64,000 bases of DNA from Pedobacter sp. PLR (GTDB lineage Bacteria > Bacteroidota > Bacteroidia > Sphingobacteriales > Sphingobacteriaceae). Positions 35,238 through 44,696 of the stretch are shown here, in pieces; positions within the stretch are counted from its first letter, which is position 1; every line of letters starts with the position of its first letter. The translations under genes were made by a program, and so were the position numbers. The notes beneath the pieces are model-generated. The model searched no databases, was not told the DNA's origin, and was given only the letters and a program-made list of their open reading frames with translations. The stretch covers positions 434,001-498,000 of the forward strand of contig NZ_JAPIVQ010000005.1 in assembly GCF_026239675.1 (NCBI RefSeq), in the 5' to 3' direction.

Positions 35238-37703
35238 ATGATTATTTTAAAAAAAGCAACTGTTTTGTTTTATGCTTGTATGTTCATCATACTGTCTTTA
35301 AATGCACAAACAAAGGATAGCCTGAATAACCCCCTTAAAAAGGATAGTTCAACCTTAGATTTTGTAGGTAAAATGCAGGCTTTTGCAAAAGTATCGGCTA
35401 AAAAAAGTGCGGCGGACTTTGAAGCCGATAAGGCCATAACAGCGCAGATCAAGACTTTTGAGGAGATCACCAGGACGATGCAAAAAGCGAAGATCTATCT
35501 CAAAAGTAACCTCGATACGCCGGGCACCAAGACCGAACTCAAAGAAATAGCGCAAGATCTTGCCATTGCCGGAGATGGGGTTTTCACCAATAAAGGAACT
35601 GCACAGACTTTCCGAAACTTAACATCTACCGCTAAAATATTAGCAGAGTTACTCAATAAGGCCAATTCCAGAAAGTCAAAGCTGGAAATTCGTCAGCAGG
35701 ATCTGGGTAATCTACGGTATCAGCTGGATTCTTTGTTGAGTGTACCCGCTTTATTTAAGTTCTCCGCAGATTCTACCACACTGATGAAGTACCTTCAGAA
35801 GATTCAGGTGGTTGCTTATGAAACCGGTCCGGTAGATACTTCTTTGAAAATTGCAGGTAATAATATTCAGACTTTGCTAAACCAGGTAAACCTGACCGTC
35901 TTTCAGCTGCAAAGTAGTTTAGAAGAAATCGAGGCTTATCAGAAAGAGATGGCGGACCATACTTTCAAAAGAGAATTCGCCAATATCTGGCATCCACAGG
36001 GCTTTTACCGCCCTTTTACAGAGATCCTTGACTTCTCAAAAACAAAAGGATTACTGACTTTCAGTTTTTATGTCGAAAATAATACCGGGAAAATAATGGT
36101 CTTGCTTTTGCTGACCCTGGCCTCCTTTATTTACCTGCGCTCCTTAAAAAGTATCTATGTTAAAGGGAATCTGATAAAGGCCGATCTGGAAGGGCAATTG
36201 GTGCTGAGGTATCCATTGTTATCTGCCGTTTTAATCATTGTGAGTCTGTTTCAATTCATTTTCCCTTCACCGCCTTTTATTTTAAATGTGGTTTTCTGGA
36301 CGATATCCTGTATTTGCCTGTCCGTAATTTTCAGGGGTTATGTGAGCCGGTACTGGTTTCGGGTATGGCTGGTCATGGTGCTGTTTTTCCTGCTGGCAGC
36401 AGGGGATAACCTGGTTTTGCAGGCCTCCAGAGTAGAGCGCTGGTTTATGTTGTTCAGCTCCATCTTTGGCGCTGTAGTAGGGGTGTTTGCCTTAGTAAAA
36501 GGCAATAAGGAAGAATTAAAGGAGAAATGGATCACCTGGTCCGTTGCACTAATGGTTTTTCTGGAAGTTGCTGCTATCATTGCCAATATGTTTGGCCGGT
36601 ATAACCTGGCAAAAACATGTTTCATTGCAGGTTTTCTGAATGTTGTGATTGCCATCCTCTTTCTCTGGACGGTAAGACTGATTAATGAAGGCTTGTTAAT
36701 GGCCTTTAATGTGTATTCAGGGCAAGACAGGAAGTTGTTTTACCTGAACTTTGAAAGGGTTGGAAAAAAGGCACCGTTGCTGTTTTATATCTTATTGGTC
36801 ATCGGCTGGCTGGTATTATTCGGACGTAATTTTCCTTCATTTGACTACTTGTCGAAACCTCTGCTGAACTTTTTCAGCGAGGAACGTACCTTAGGTAATT
36901 ATGTGTTCAGCATTAATAATATGCTGCTTTTTATAGCCATCATGGGGAGTTCCGTGCTGATCTCTAAGGTGGTTTCGTTTTTTGCCTCCGACAGGTATTC
37001 TGCTGCTGATAAAGATAGTAAGCGTCAGGGAATCGGGAGCTGGTTGCTGTTGGTCCGAATTTCTATCCTGTGTATCGGTTTGTTTTTAGCGGTTGCCGCT
37101 GCGGGCATTCCTGTAGACCGGATTACCATTGTTTTGGGTGCTTTAGGGGTCGGTATCGGTTTCGGTCTGCAAACTTTAGTGAACAACCTGGTGAGTGGAT
37201 TGATTATCGCTTTTGAAAAACCGGTTAATGTAGGGGACATTGTCGATATCGCCGGACAAGGCGGCACGATGAAGTCTATAGGTTTTCGAAGTAGTGTGAT
37301 TTCCAACTGGGATGGCGCAGATGTGGTAGTACCTAACGGTGATATTTTAAACGCCCATCTGGTGAACTGGTCGCTTGGTGGAAACCGTAAACGGGTATCC
37401 GTCATGATCGGTATTGCCTACGATTCAGACCTTGAAAAAAGCAGACAAATCCTGAAGGATATTTTAAGTAAGGATGAAAGGGTCAGTAAAAATCCGGGTC
37501 CCATAGTTCAATTTGAGCAGTTTAGCGATAGTGCGATTGACCTTAGAATCTATTTCTGGACCAAACACCTTGGGGAGGCTTTTGCCACCAGAAGCGATCT
37601 TATCATTGCGATTACGGCTGCTTTTAAAGAGAATGGTATCAAGATGCCAGTTCCTCAACAAGAGGTATATGTCCGTAATCTGGATGATCCCGCTAATGCT
37701 TAG
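35238..37703 (+). CDS. MscS-family mechanosensitive ion channel, large form
   Basis: 821 residues. Signal peptide at 1-23 (ending LSLNAQ), then a long helical periplasmic region to about residue 270, roughly ten membrane segments, and the MscS pore and beta domain near the end. The pore helix is GALGVGIGFGLQTLVNNLVSGLIIAFEKPVNVGD. The beta domain contains GTMKSIGFRSSVISNWDGADVVVPNGDILN. This is the large (MscK/YbiO-like) layout. It opens under membrane tension and releases solutes. Probably a single-gene unit. Confidence 0.93.
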   Translation: MIILKKATVLFYACMFIILSLNAQTKDSLNNPLKKDSSTLDFVGKMQAFAKVSAKKSAADFEADKAITAQIKTFEEITRTMQKAKIYLKSNLDTPGTKTELKEIAQDLAIAGDGVFTNKGTAQTFRNLTSTAKILAELLNKANSRKSKLEIRQQDLGNLRYQLDSLLSVPALFKFSADSTTLMKYLQKIQVVAYETGPVDTSLKIAGNNIQTLLNQVNLTVFQLQSSLEEIEAYQKEMADHTFKREFANIWHPQGFYRPFTEILDFSKTKGLLTFSFYVENNTGKIMVLLLLTLASFIYLRSLKSIYVKGNLIKADLEGQLVLRYPLLSAVLIIVSLFQFIFPSPPFILNVVFWTISCICLSVIFRGYVSRYWFRVWLVMVLFFLLAAGDNLVLQASRVERWFMLFSSIFGAVVGVFALVKGNKEELKEKWITWSVALMVFLEVAAIIANMFGRYNLAKTCFIAGFLNVVIAILFLWTVRLINEGLLMAFNVYSGQDRKLFYLNFERVGKKAPLLFYILLVIGWLVLFGRNFPSFDYLSKPLLNFFSEERTLGNYVFSINNMLLFIAIMGSSVLISKVVSFFASDRYSAADKDSKRQGIGSWLLLVRISILCIGLFLAVAAAGIPVDRITIVLGALGVGIGFGLQTLVNNLVSGLIIAFEKPVNVGDIVDIAGQGGTMKSIGFRSSVISNWDGADVVVPNGDILNAHLVNWSLGGNRKRVSVMIGIAYDSDLEKSRQILKDILSKDERVSKNPGPIVQFEQFSDSAIDLRIYFWTKHLGEAFATRSDLIIAITAAFKENGIKMPVPQQEVYVRNLDDPANA

Positions 37704-37755
37704 TAAAACCTCAGGAGGTATAGATCGTGTATCGGAAAACCCGATTCCGAGCTGT

Positions 37756-38307
37756 TTAATGAGGTTTCTCCAATAGTTCTTTCGCTAGTTTTTTAATGAA
37801 CAGGTAATTGATGGTTCCGCCAATTACGCCGCCAACCACCGGTACTAACCTGCGACTTGCTTTTGCGCCTAAATTCAGGAAGATTTTCTCCGCAACTTCT
37901 TCCATGATGTTTTTGCTAAGGATCAATTTCGTATCTGCTTTAACGGAGGAGGCGACAATCTTAAAGAAGTCTTCAAAGCTGATTTTATATTTGCCGGTCC
38001 GGTGATAAGAAATGGCCAGTGTGACGCGGAATTGTTGGGTAATAATGTTGATCATGTCCACCGGTGTGCCAATGAGCATGGTGCCAACGCCACCTACTCC
38101 GGTGATTAAGCCTGATCCCGCTGCCATTAACGCACATTGATTCACAAACTTGTCGATTCCCATGATGTCCACACCTTTTTTGATGTTGACCTGGTCAATC
38201 CGACTGAAAATCTGCTTAAAGCCTCCGGAAGCAAGGTTATTGAAGCCTTCCCTGAAATCCTTTTTTACCTTTTTAAAGTTGACATTCCTAAACGATGGTA
38301 AGTTCAT
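37756..38307 (-). CDS. EcsC family protein
   Basis: 183 residues. The EcsC-like core shows ALMAAGSGLITGVGGVGTMLIGTPVDMINIITQQFRVTLAISYHRTG and the C-terminal KASRRLVPVVGGVIGGTINYLFIKKLAK, both glycine-rich amphipathic stretches that likely touch the membrane. Family function is unknown; EcsC genes sit near ABC exporters in Firmicutes. It follows the HTH membrane protein gene by 46 bp on the same strand. A TAGTAC/GTACTA inverted repeat (38319-38338) lies just before its start. Confidence 0.8.
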   Translation of the reverse strand: MNLPSFRNVNFKKVKKDFREGFNNLASGGFKQIFSRIDQVNIKKGVDIMGIDKFVNQCALMAAGSGLITGVGGVGTMLIGTPVDMINIITQQFRVTLAISYHRTGKYKISFEDFFKIVASSVKADTKLILSKNIMEEVAEKIFLNLGAKASRRLVPVVGGVIGGTINYLFIKKLAKELLEKPH

Positions 38308-38353
38308 AGCTATTAATTTAGTACAAATGGATGTACTACTTTCATGCCAGACC

Positions 38354-39661
38354 TTAAAATTCCTCTTTAGTTTTTAGATCTGCTAATTTGAAGTTATCGA
38401 ATTGTCCGATACCTGCGAAGATGATTTTAACACCCATTATCTTTCCTATAGGTTTGTTGTAGCTCGTTTTAAACACTTCGCTGCCATTGATCATTAAGCT
38501 GACTTTTTTATCAGCAACTCTCAATTGAACATGCCCACCTTTAGTAAGGTCGTGTCCCAAAGGCCGCAGGTCATATTTTTGTCCTTCTTTACTGTGTTCA
38601 GAAAATTGATAAAAGGTCCATGCAGCACACTCAGGCTTAATGATGCCCAAACTGTGTTTATCCTTTTCCCCAAAGACGAAAATATCCACCTGTGAGCATC
38701 GTACACCAGCCCTAATCGGAGAGGTTGTGAAATTGCCGGAGAGTTCAAAGTTATCGCCATTAATCCGGCTTGGTTTTACATTCGCAAAAGCAACAAAAAA
38801 AGTACGTGTGGTATCTGTTCCTGCACTAAGTGCTGCCCGGGCAGAAACTTTAATAGGTCTGTTAGCCATTAAATTATTACCCAAAATCGGGTAAACTCTG
38901 GTGGTGTCATTTTGAACCGAAGCAGTAGCGGTCCAGCCTTTGGTTTGCAGGTATACATACCCGGTATCCAGTGCTTTTTTCTTATGATAAAGAACAGGGT
39001 AATACCTGCCTGGAACTTCGTAATAATGGTTGACCAGGCTGTCTCTGAAGTCTGCTGTTTTCCACCTTACATCACTAAAATTGATCGTAAAATGTTGAAG
39101 AGAATCGGGTAGCTCTCCTGCTGCTTTAAGTTTGAATATGGCAGAATGTGGCGTTTGGCCTTCGGGATTTAAGCAGGATAATTCCACCCTGCTGATGTCC
39201 TGCTCCTTGTTAGGTGCTGATCTGAAAATTAAAAAGGCTATTATAGCGGCAAAGACCAGGAAAACAGTGTACAGTAGCCCTTTTTTAGTAAGCGCGGTTT
39301 TTCTGACCACAGGACTGGCTTCGCTTTTGGAGCTGGTTTTGGCGACAGACTTTTCAATTGATACCGTATTTCTTAATTCAAATTCATACCAATCCCTACA
39401 GCCAATAAACCGGGCAAGGGCATCTCTGGTGGCCTTCTGTGGATAATAACGGGTGGAAGTTTTGGATTTACCGAATATCCTTTTCAGGGTACTTTCACTC
39501 AGCTGCACCTTTGTTTTTCGTTGTAATAAACCACTCAGACGGACAAAATCACTGTTCGTCCATTCATAAATCTGTTTATCTCCAACCGCTTCAGCAATTT
39601 TCTGACAACAAATATCTAGTAATTGAAAAAATAACGGGTTTTCAGCTTGTTCAGAGTGCAT
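38354..39661 (-). CDS. Membrane-tethered HTH-like protein with a periplasmic sensor-like region
   Basis: 435 residues. Residues 10-95 are cytoplasmic and resemble a DNA-binding module: LSGLLQRKTKVQLSESTLKRIFGKSKTS, then ATRDALARFIGCRDWYEF. One membrane helix follows (about 128-147). Then comes a long outside region with a PKD-like beta part (about 160-260) and a lectin- or laminin-G-like C-terminus (about 270-435) ending in VKIIFAGIGQFDNFKL. It has no kinase or anti-sigma motif. Divergent from a susC operon, so it may sense an extracellular glycan and act directly on DNA. This is an inference from layout. Confidence 0.75.
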   Translation of the reverse strand: MHSEQAENPLFFQLLDICCQKIAEAVGDKQIYEWTNSDFVRLSGLLQRKTKVQLSESTLKRIFGKSKTSTRYYPQKATRDALARFIGCRDWYEFELRNTVSIEKSVAKTSSKSEASPVVRKTALTKKGLLYTVFLVFAAIIAFLIFRSAPNKEQDISRVELSCLNPEGQTPHSAIFKLKAAGELPDSLQHFTINFSDVRWKTADFRDSLVNHYYEVPGRYYPVLYHKKKALDTGYVYLQTKGWTATASVQNDTTRVYPILGNNLMANRPIKVSARAALSAGTDTTRTFFVAFANVKPSRINGDNFELSGNFTTSPIRAGVRCSQVDIFVFGEKDKHSLGIIKPECAAWTFYQFSEHSKEGQKYDLRPLGHDLTKGGHVQLRVADKKVSLMINGSEVFKTSYNKPIGKIMGVKIIFAGIGQFDNFKLADLKTKEEF

Positions 39662-39690
39662 TTTTATTTACAGTAATCAACTGTATTATA

Positions 39691-39801
39691 GTTGGTTAGG
39701 TTGGTTAAAATATTGCTCAGTCCTTTGAATAAGACGTTGTTGGCTTTTGTGATGCTTTTGAGGCTAAATTCAAATAACCAATCCAAAACGCCTAACCAAT
39801 C
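39691..39801. promoter_or_regulatory. Cluster of four TTGGTTA motifs, possible operator
   Basis: GTTGGTTA occurs at 39691-39698 and 39700-39707. The inverse TAACCAAT occurs at 39775-39782 and 39793-39800, where each copy is followed by C. The two pairs face each other across the divergent region between the HTH membrane protein gene and susC. Spacing is 9 bp in one pair and 18 bp in the other. Confidence 0.45.
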
Positions 39802-39851
39802 TTAATCAGATCGACAAAGAACAATCTTTTTAAAAACTAAACCAAATATAA

Positions 39852-42800
39852 ATGAAAAGAAAACTACTCCTTATTGCCATGTTTTTAGGACTGCAATATG
39901 TGGCGCTTGCTCAAACAAGAAATGTTTCGGGTAAAGTGATCGATGCAGGTACAAAAACACCGATACCTGGTGTGAGTATCCTGGTTCCAAATACGAAGCT
40001 TGGAACAACAACAGATGAAAACGGGCAATTTAGCCTGAATGTCCGGCAGGAATCAAAAATGATTAAGGTGAGCCTTATTGGCTACCAGGAACAATTGCTG
40101 GAAATTACCGGTAAACCATTATTGATCCGTTTAACGGAGGTTAGCCAAAGTTTAAATGATGTGGTGGTGGTGGGCTATGGTACGCAGAAAAAGAAGGATT
40201 TGACTGGTGCAATTGCAACAATAAGTTCAGAGGATATTGTGGGCCGGCAGACCATACAGGTATCTGAAGCTTTACAGGGTGCCATTGCTGGTGTTTCTGT
40301 GACGCGAAATGGTGCAGGTCCGGGTGGAGGTGCTACCGTTCAAATCAGGGGGGTGACCTCCTTAAATACCAATTCACCGCTGGTCATCGTAGATGGTATC
40401 CCGGTAAGTAGCATGGATTTGGTGAACCCCAATGATATCTCCTCACTTACCGTATTGAAGGATGCTGCTTCTGCGGCAATTTATGGTTCCAGAGGTGCTG
40501 CGGGTGTGATTTTAATTACCACAAAAAGAGGACGTGAAGGTAAGTCAAGCCTGGAGTATAATTTTGAGTATGGCTTGCAAAAACCTACTGCATTGCCGGA
40601 GTACGTAAATTCGCCAACCTACATGAGGTTGTTTAATGAACAGGCAACCAATGATGGTGCGGCAACAGGCCCTTATGCAAATGATTTCATTGTCAATTTT
40701 GATGCAAACAGAGCCGCCAATCCAGATCGGTTTCCTTTTGGCAATACCGATTGGCAGGATTTAATCATGACCAATAAATATGCGCCCCGGATACAACATG
40801 ATTTAGTTTTTACCGGAGGTTCAAAAGGGATTAGAACAAAGGCCTCTTTTGGTTATCAAAACGTTGGTGCTTTTTATGACAATTACGATTATGAAAGGTA
40901 TCAGTTCAGGGTAAATAATGATATAGAAATCAGTTCCAAACTAACGGCCAATATAGATCTTGGCTTAAGAAGGGTGAATTTATTATCTCCGGTTAGTCAT
41001 CCTTTCAGCGGACAATCGCCGATTTATGAAGCCCGTGTGATGCCTCCGATTTATGCTGCATTGTATACAAATGGTGCTTATGCCATCGCCAAAGATGGAC
41101 GTAATCCATTGGCGCAATTAAATGAAGGTGGAACAACAACGGCTTTATCCAATCAGCTGCAAGGCAGGATGGCCCTAAACTATAAACCAATTGCTGATTT
41201 AACCTTAACGGCACAATTGGCGCCTACTTTTGATTTTGATAAAAGTAAAGCGTTTTCTAAGAAAATCACTTATACCAATCCCGATGGGACGACCAGTGCG
41301 GCAACGAATACGCCATTGACCACCTTAAGGGAAGCTCGCAATGAAACCTATAATTTAAATGGTCAGTTTTTGGCGAACTACACTAAAACTATTGCGGCTA
41401 AACACAACTTTGGAGCCACAGCTGGTTTTGAACATGTTTACTATTCAAATGAGAACCTGAATGCTTCCAGAGATGGATTCTCCCTGATAGATTTTCCTTA
41501 TTTAGACCAGGGATCTCAGTTGTTAAGAGATAACTCCGGCAGTGCAAGGGAAGAGAGTTTACATTCTGTATTTGGGAGGCTGACCTATGATTATGAAAAT
41601 AAATATTATTTACAGGCCAACTTACGTCACGATAAATCTTCCCGTTTTGGCAGGGAGTTTCGTGGTGCTACTTTCCCTTCTTTTTCTGCAGGATGGGCAA
41701 TCTCAGAAGAGGGCTTTATGAAAGACATCCAATGGCTGAATTATTTAAAGATCAGAGGCTCTTATGGGGAAGTGGGTAATCAGCGCATTACCAACCTGGA
41801 TGGCAGCCAGAATTATTATCCTTATCAGGCAACTATTGACCCTTCAACCGCCTTATTTTACCAAAATGGGTCATTAGTGCCACTGAGTGGGGGTGCTCAG
41901 GTAACTTATGCCGTTAAAGAAATCTCCTGGGAAACCACCCGTTCTACAGATATAGGTATTGATGCAGCCTTTTTAAAAGACCGTTTAAGTGTAACCGCGG
42001 ATTATTATCAAAAAGAAACAGCTGATATACTATTGCCATTAGATATCCCTTTGGTGATTGGTTATGGGAGACCACAACAAAATGCCGGGACCTTAAATGT
42101 AAAAGGATGGGAACTGGGCGTCAACTGGAAGGATAAAATTAATGAACTGAGTTATAGTCTGAGCTTCAATATCTCTGATGCCAAAACGAAAATTCTGGAT
42201 ATGAAAGCCACAAGGCAGGAGATTGATGGCCAGCAAATAAATATAGAAGGCAGTCAGTTCAGAGAATGGTATGGCTACTTGTCGGATGGTATTTATCAAA
42301 CAGCTGCAGAAGCGAACGGGACACCAAGAACAAGTTCGGCAGTCGGCGCCGGAGATATCAGATACATAGATGTTGATCAAAATGGGATCATCAATGCGAA
42401 TGATCGTGTGTTTTTAGGGGGCTCATTACCGCGCTATCAATATGGCGGAAACGTTAACCTGGGCTACAAGGGATTCGATTTCCAATTGAGCTTTCAAGGA
42501 GTTGGTAAACGTTTAAGCAGGTTGAACAATGATGTGGTCAGGCCGTTTCAAGAGCAGTTTGGTAATTTTCCAACACTACTGGAGGACAAATTCTATAGTA
42601 AAACGAATACTCCTGAGCAGAACGTAGCTGCAAAATATCCACGCTTATCTAATACCACAAGTGGGAACAACTATTCAACATCAGATTTTTGGCTCATTAA
42701 CGGTGCTTATTTCAGATTGAAGAACATCACATTGGGCTACACCCTGGAAAAGGGCTTTCTAAATAAACCAGGGGTAGGTTCTGTTCGGGTATATGTGGCG

Positions 42801-42914
42801 GCGAATGACTTTTTAACCAGCAGCAAGTTTCCGAAATATTCCGATCCTGAATCAGGAAGCTCAGCCTATCCAATTGTAACCACCTTTTTGGGCGGAATTA
42901 ATGTGAAGTTTTAA
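39852..42914 (+). CDS. SusC/RagA family TonB-linked outer-membrane receptor
   Basis: 1020 residues. Signal peptide ending YVALAQ, then a carboxypeptidase-regulatory-like domain (NVSGKVIDAGTKTPIPGVSI), the marker LNDVVVVGYGTQKKKDLTGA, a plug with LTVLKDAASAAIYGSRGAAGVILI, and a barrel ending FLGGINVKF. First gene of an operon with susD (28 bp later) and a large secreted protein. Regulation probably comes from the divergent membrane HTH protein. Confidence 0.96.
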   Translation: MKRKLLLIAMFLGLQYVALAQTRNVSGKVIDAGTKTPIPGVSILVPNTKLGTTTDENGQFSLNVRQESKMIKVSLIGYQEQLLEITGKPLLIRLTEVSQSLNDVVVVGYGTQKKKDLTGAIATISSEDIVGRQTIQVSEALQGAIAGVSVTRNGAGPGGGATVQIRGVTSLNTNSPLVIVDGIPVSSMDLVNPNDISSLTVLKDAASAAIYGSRGAAGVILITTKRGREGKSSLEYNFEYGLQKPTALPEYVNSPTYMRLFNEQATNDGAATGPYANDFIVNFDANRAANPDRFPFGNTDWQDLIMTNKYAPRIQHDLVFTGGSKGIRTKASFGYQNVGAFYDNYDYERYQFRVNNDIEISSKLTANIDLGLRRVNLLSPVSHPFSGQSPIYEARVMPPIYAALYTNGAYAIAKDGRNPLAQLNEGGTTTALSNQLQGRMALNYKPIADLTLTAQLAPTFDFDKSKAFSKKITYTNPDGTTSAATNTPLTTLREARNETYNLNGQFLANYTKTIAAKHNFGATAGFEHVYYSNENLNASRDGFSLIDFPYLDQGSQLLRDNSGSAREESLHSVFGRLTYDYENKYYLQANLRHDKSSRFGREFRGATFPSFSAGWAISEEGFMKDIQWLNYLKIRGSYGEVGNQRITNLDGSQNYYPYQATIDPSTALFYQNGSLVPLSGGAQVTYAVKEISWETTRSTDIGIDAAFLKDRLSVTADYYQKETADILLPLDIPLVIGYGRPQQNAGTLNVKGWELGVNWKDKINELSYSLSFNISDAKTKILDMKATRQEIDGQQINIEGSQFREWYGYLSDGIYQTAAEANGTPRTSSAVGAGDIRYIDVDQNGIINANDRVFLGGSLPRYQYGGNVNLGYKGFDFQLSFQGVGKRLSRLNNDVVRPFQEQFGNFPTLLEDKFYSKTNTPEQNVAAKYPRLSNTTSGNNYSTSDFWLINGAYFRLKNITLGYTLEKGFLNKPGVGSVRVYVAANDFLTSSKFPKYSDPESGSSAYPIVTTFLGGINVKF

Positions 42915-42942
42915 AAGATTGTTTACGCATAAATAGAAAGAA

Positions 42943-44640
42943 ATGAAAAAATTCATCATAACGATATGTATTCTGGCTGTATTTATATCATCATGTAAAA
43001 AGCTAGACCTCAATGTACTTGATTCTCCTTCAACAGAAAGCTTTTATTCCAACCAGGTAGAGCTGGAACTGGCTGTGAACGATTTATACCGCCTGGTATT
43101 CTGGAGTCCTGTAAAAGAAACGACCGGCTCCTGGGAAGAGTTCTTTTCCGACAACTGCTATTATCGAGGGGGTGCGGGATCAAATCCAATAATTGCAGGC
43201 TCATTAAATTCCTCTGATGGGAATGTAGCCACATATTGGACGGATAGCTATAAAGCAATTGCACGTGCCAATGCTTTCCTTGAAAATAAAGATCGGGCAG
43301 CAGGAAATACTTCAGGGGCGATTATCACGCGATTAGAAGCAGAAGCCAGGTTAATCAGGGCCTTTCAATATGCCAAACTGATCTCCCATTTTGGGGACGT
43401 TCCATTGATCCTTAAAACCTTGCCTATTGCTGAGGCATCACAGGTCAGTAAAACCAGTAAGGCGGAGATCTATGTTTTTCTAAAAACGGAGTTCGACTTT
43501 GCTGCGGCCAACTTGCCACAAACTTATGGTACTGCGGTAAAAAGGTTGAGTAAAGGTGCAGCACTTGCATTCAAAGCCCGAACGGCTCTGTATATGGAAG
43601 ATTGGAAAACGGCAAAAGAGGCTTCCCTGGCCGTCATGGAATTAACAGGAGCGGGTGCCTATATGTTGAATGCGTCCTATGCTGCTCTTTTTCAAAAGGC
43701 TGGTGAATCCAGTGCAGAGATTATTTTAAGCATTCCCCGCGATCAGGCTCAAAAAGTATTTGGTGTTCCGGATGATATGCTGACCAGAAATGCAGGTGGA
43801 TTTGCTGCGACCATGCCTACCAGAGAATTGGTGGATGCTTTTGAATGTACCGATGGAAAGCCAATTAACGAATCTGCCCTGTATAATCCTTTAAATCCTT
43901 TTGCAAACCGTGATCCTCGCCTGGCCGCAACGGTAGTTCCTTTCAATACTTATTGGTTGGGATATAATTATACACCTCACCCGGATTCTACACAAGTATG
44001 GAGCTCAAAATTGGGTAGAAAAGTAACCAACAACGATACCCGTTCAGTAGCTCCATTTGCCAGTTTCACCGGGTTTATGTTTAAAAAAGGGATAGAGCAA
44101 AGTTGGTCTGATGCCCACGCGGAAGACAATGATGCCATTATTATCCGTTATGCAGAAATTCTGATCACTTATGCAGAAGCAAAAATAGAATTAGGTGAGG
44201 CAGATGCAACTGTTTTAGAGGCATTAAACAAAGTAAGGGCCAGGGCTTATGGAGTAGCAGCGGCTCAGGTTACCTTATATCCTGCGGTGACGACTTTAGA
44301 TGCCGCTGAACTGAAAAGAATAGTGAGAAGGGAAAGAAGAGTGGAATTTGCTTTTGAGGGCCTGCGTTACATGGATCTGATCAGGTGGAAATTAGCGGAG
44401 AAAGCGTTAACCAGACCTATCATCGGCATGCCTGATCCGGCAAATCAAAACCGGGCTAAGTTTCCATTTCCAGGCGTCACTCCAATCGATATGGATGGCA
44501 TTGCAGATTACTCCCGATTTGGAAGCGATGTTAAAGTTTTGTTCAATAGAAACTTTGATAAAACGAAACAATATTTATGGCCAATTCCAATTCAGGAAGT
44601 CCGCTTGAATCCCAATTTAATACAAAACCCTAATTATTAA
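42943..44640 (+). CDS. SusD/RagB family outer-membrane lipoprotein
   Basis: 565 residues. The signal ends SSCKKLDL (Cys18). SusD motifs are present: LEAEARLIRAFQYAKLISHFGDVPLIL, IIIRYAEILITYAEAKIELGEA, RRERRVEFAFEGLRYMDLIRWKL, and the end LWPIPIQEVRLNPNLIQNPNY. It works with the SusC encoded just upstream. Confidence 0.96.
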   Translation: MKKFIITICILAVFISSCKKLDLNVLDSPSTESFYSNQVELELAVNDLYRLVFWSPVKETTGSWEEFFSDNCYYRGGAGSNPIIAGSLNSSDGNVATYWTDSYKAIARANAFLENKDRAAGNTSGAIITRLEAEARLIRAFQYAKLISHFGDVPLILKTLPIAEASQVSKTSKAEIYVFLKTEFDFAAANLPQTYGTAVKRLSKGAALAFKARTALYMEDWKTAKEASLAVMELTGAGAYMLNASYAALFQKAGESSAEIILSIPRDQAQKVFGVPDDMLTRNAGGFAATMPTRELVDAFECTDGKPINESALYNPLNPFANRDPRLAATVVPFNTYWLGYNYTPHPDSTQVWSSKLGRKVTNNDTRSVAPFASFTGFMFKKGIEQSWSDAHAEDNDAIIIRYAEILITYAEAKIELGEADATVLEALNKVRARAYGVAAAQVTLYPAVTTLDAAELKRIVRRERRVEFAFEGLRYMDLIRWKLAEKALTRPIIGMPDPANQNRAKFPFPGVTPIDMDGIADYSRFGSDVKVLFNRNFDKTKQYLWPIPIQEVRLNPNLIQNPNY

Positions 44641-44696
44641 TTACCCCTGACAACTGGTATTGTAAAATACTGAGCTGAAATAACTAAAAACAACAC

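Noticed and set aside
37704..37755. Hairpin terminator between the MscS and EcsC genes
   Set aside because: Only short matches (AAACCTC/GAGGTTT, ATCGG/CCGAT) that reach into the EcsC coding end; too weak to call.
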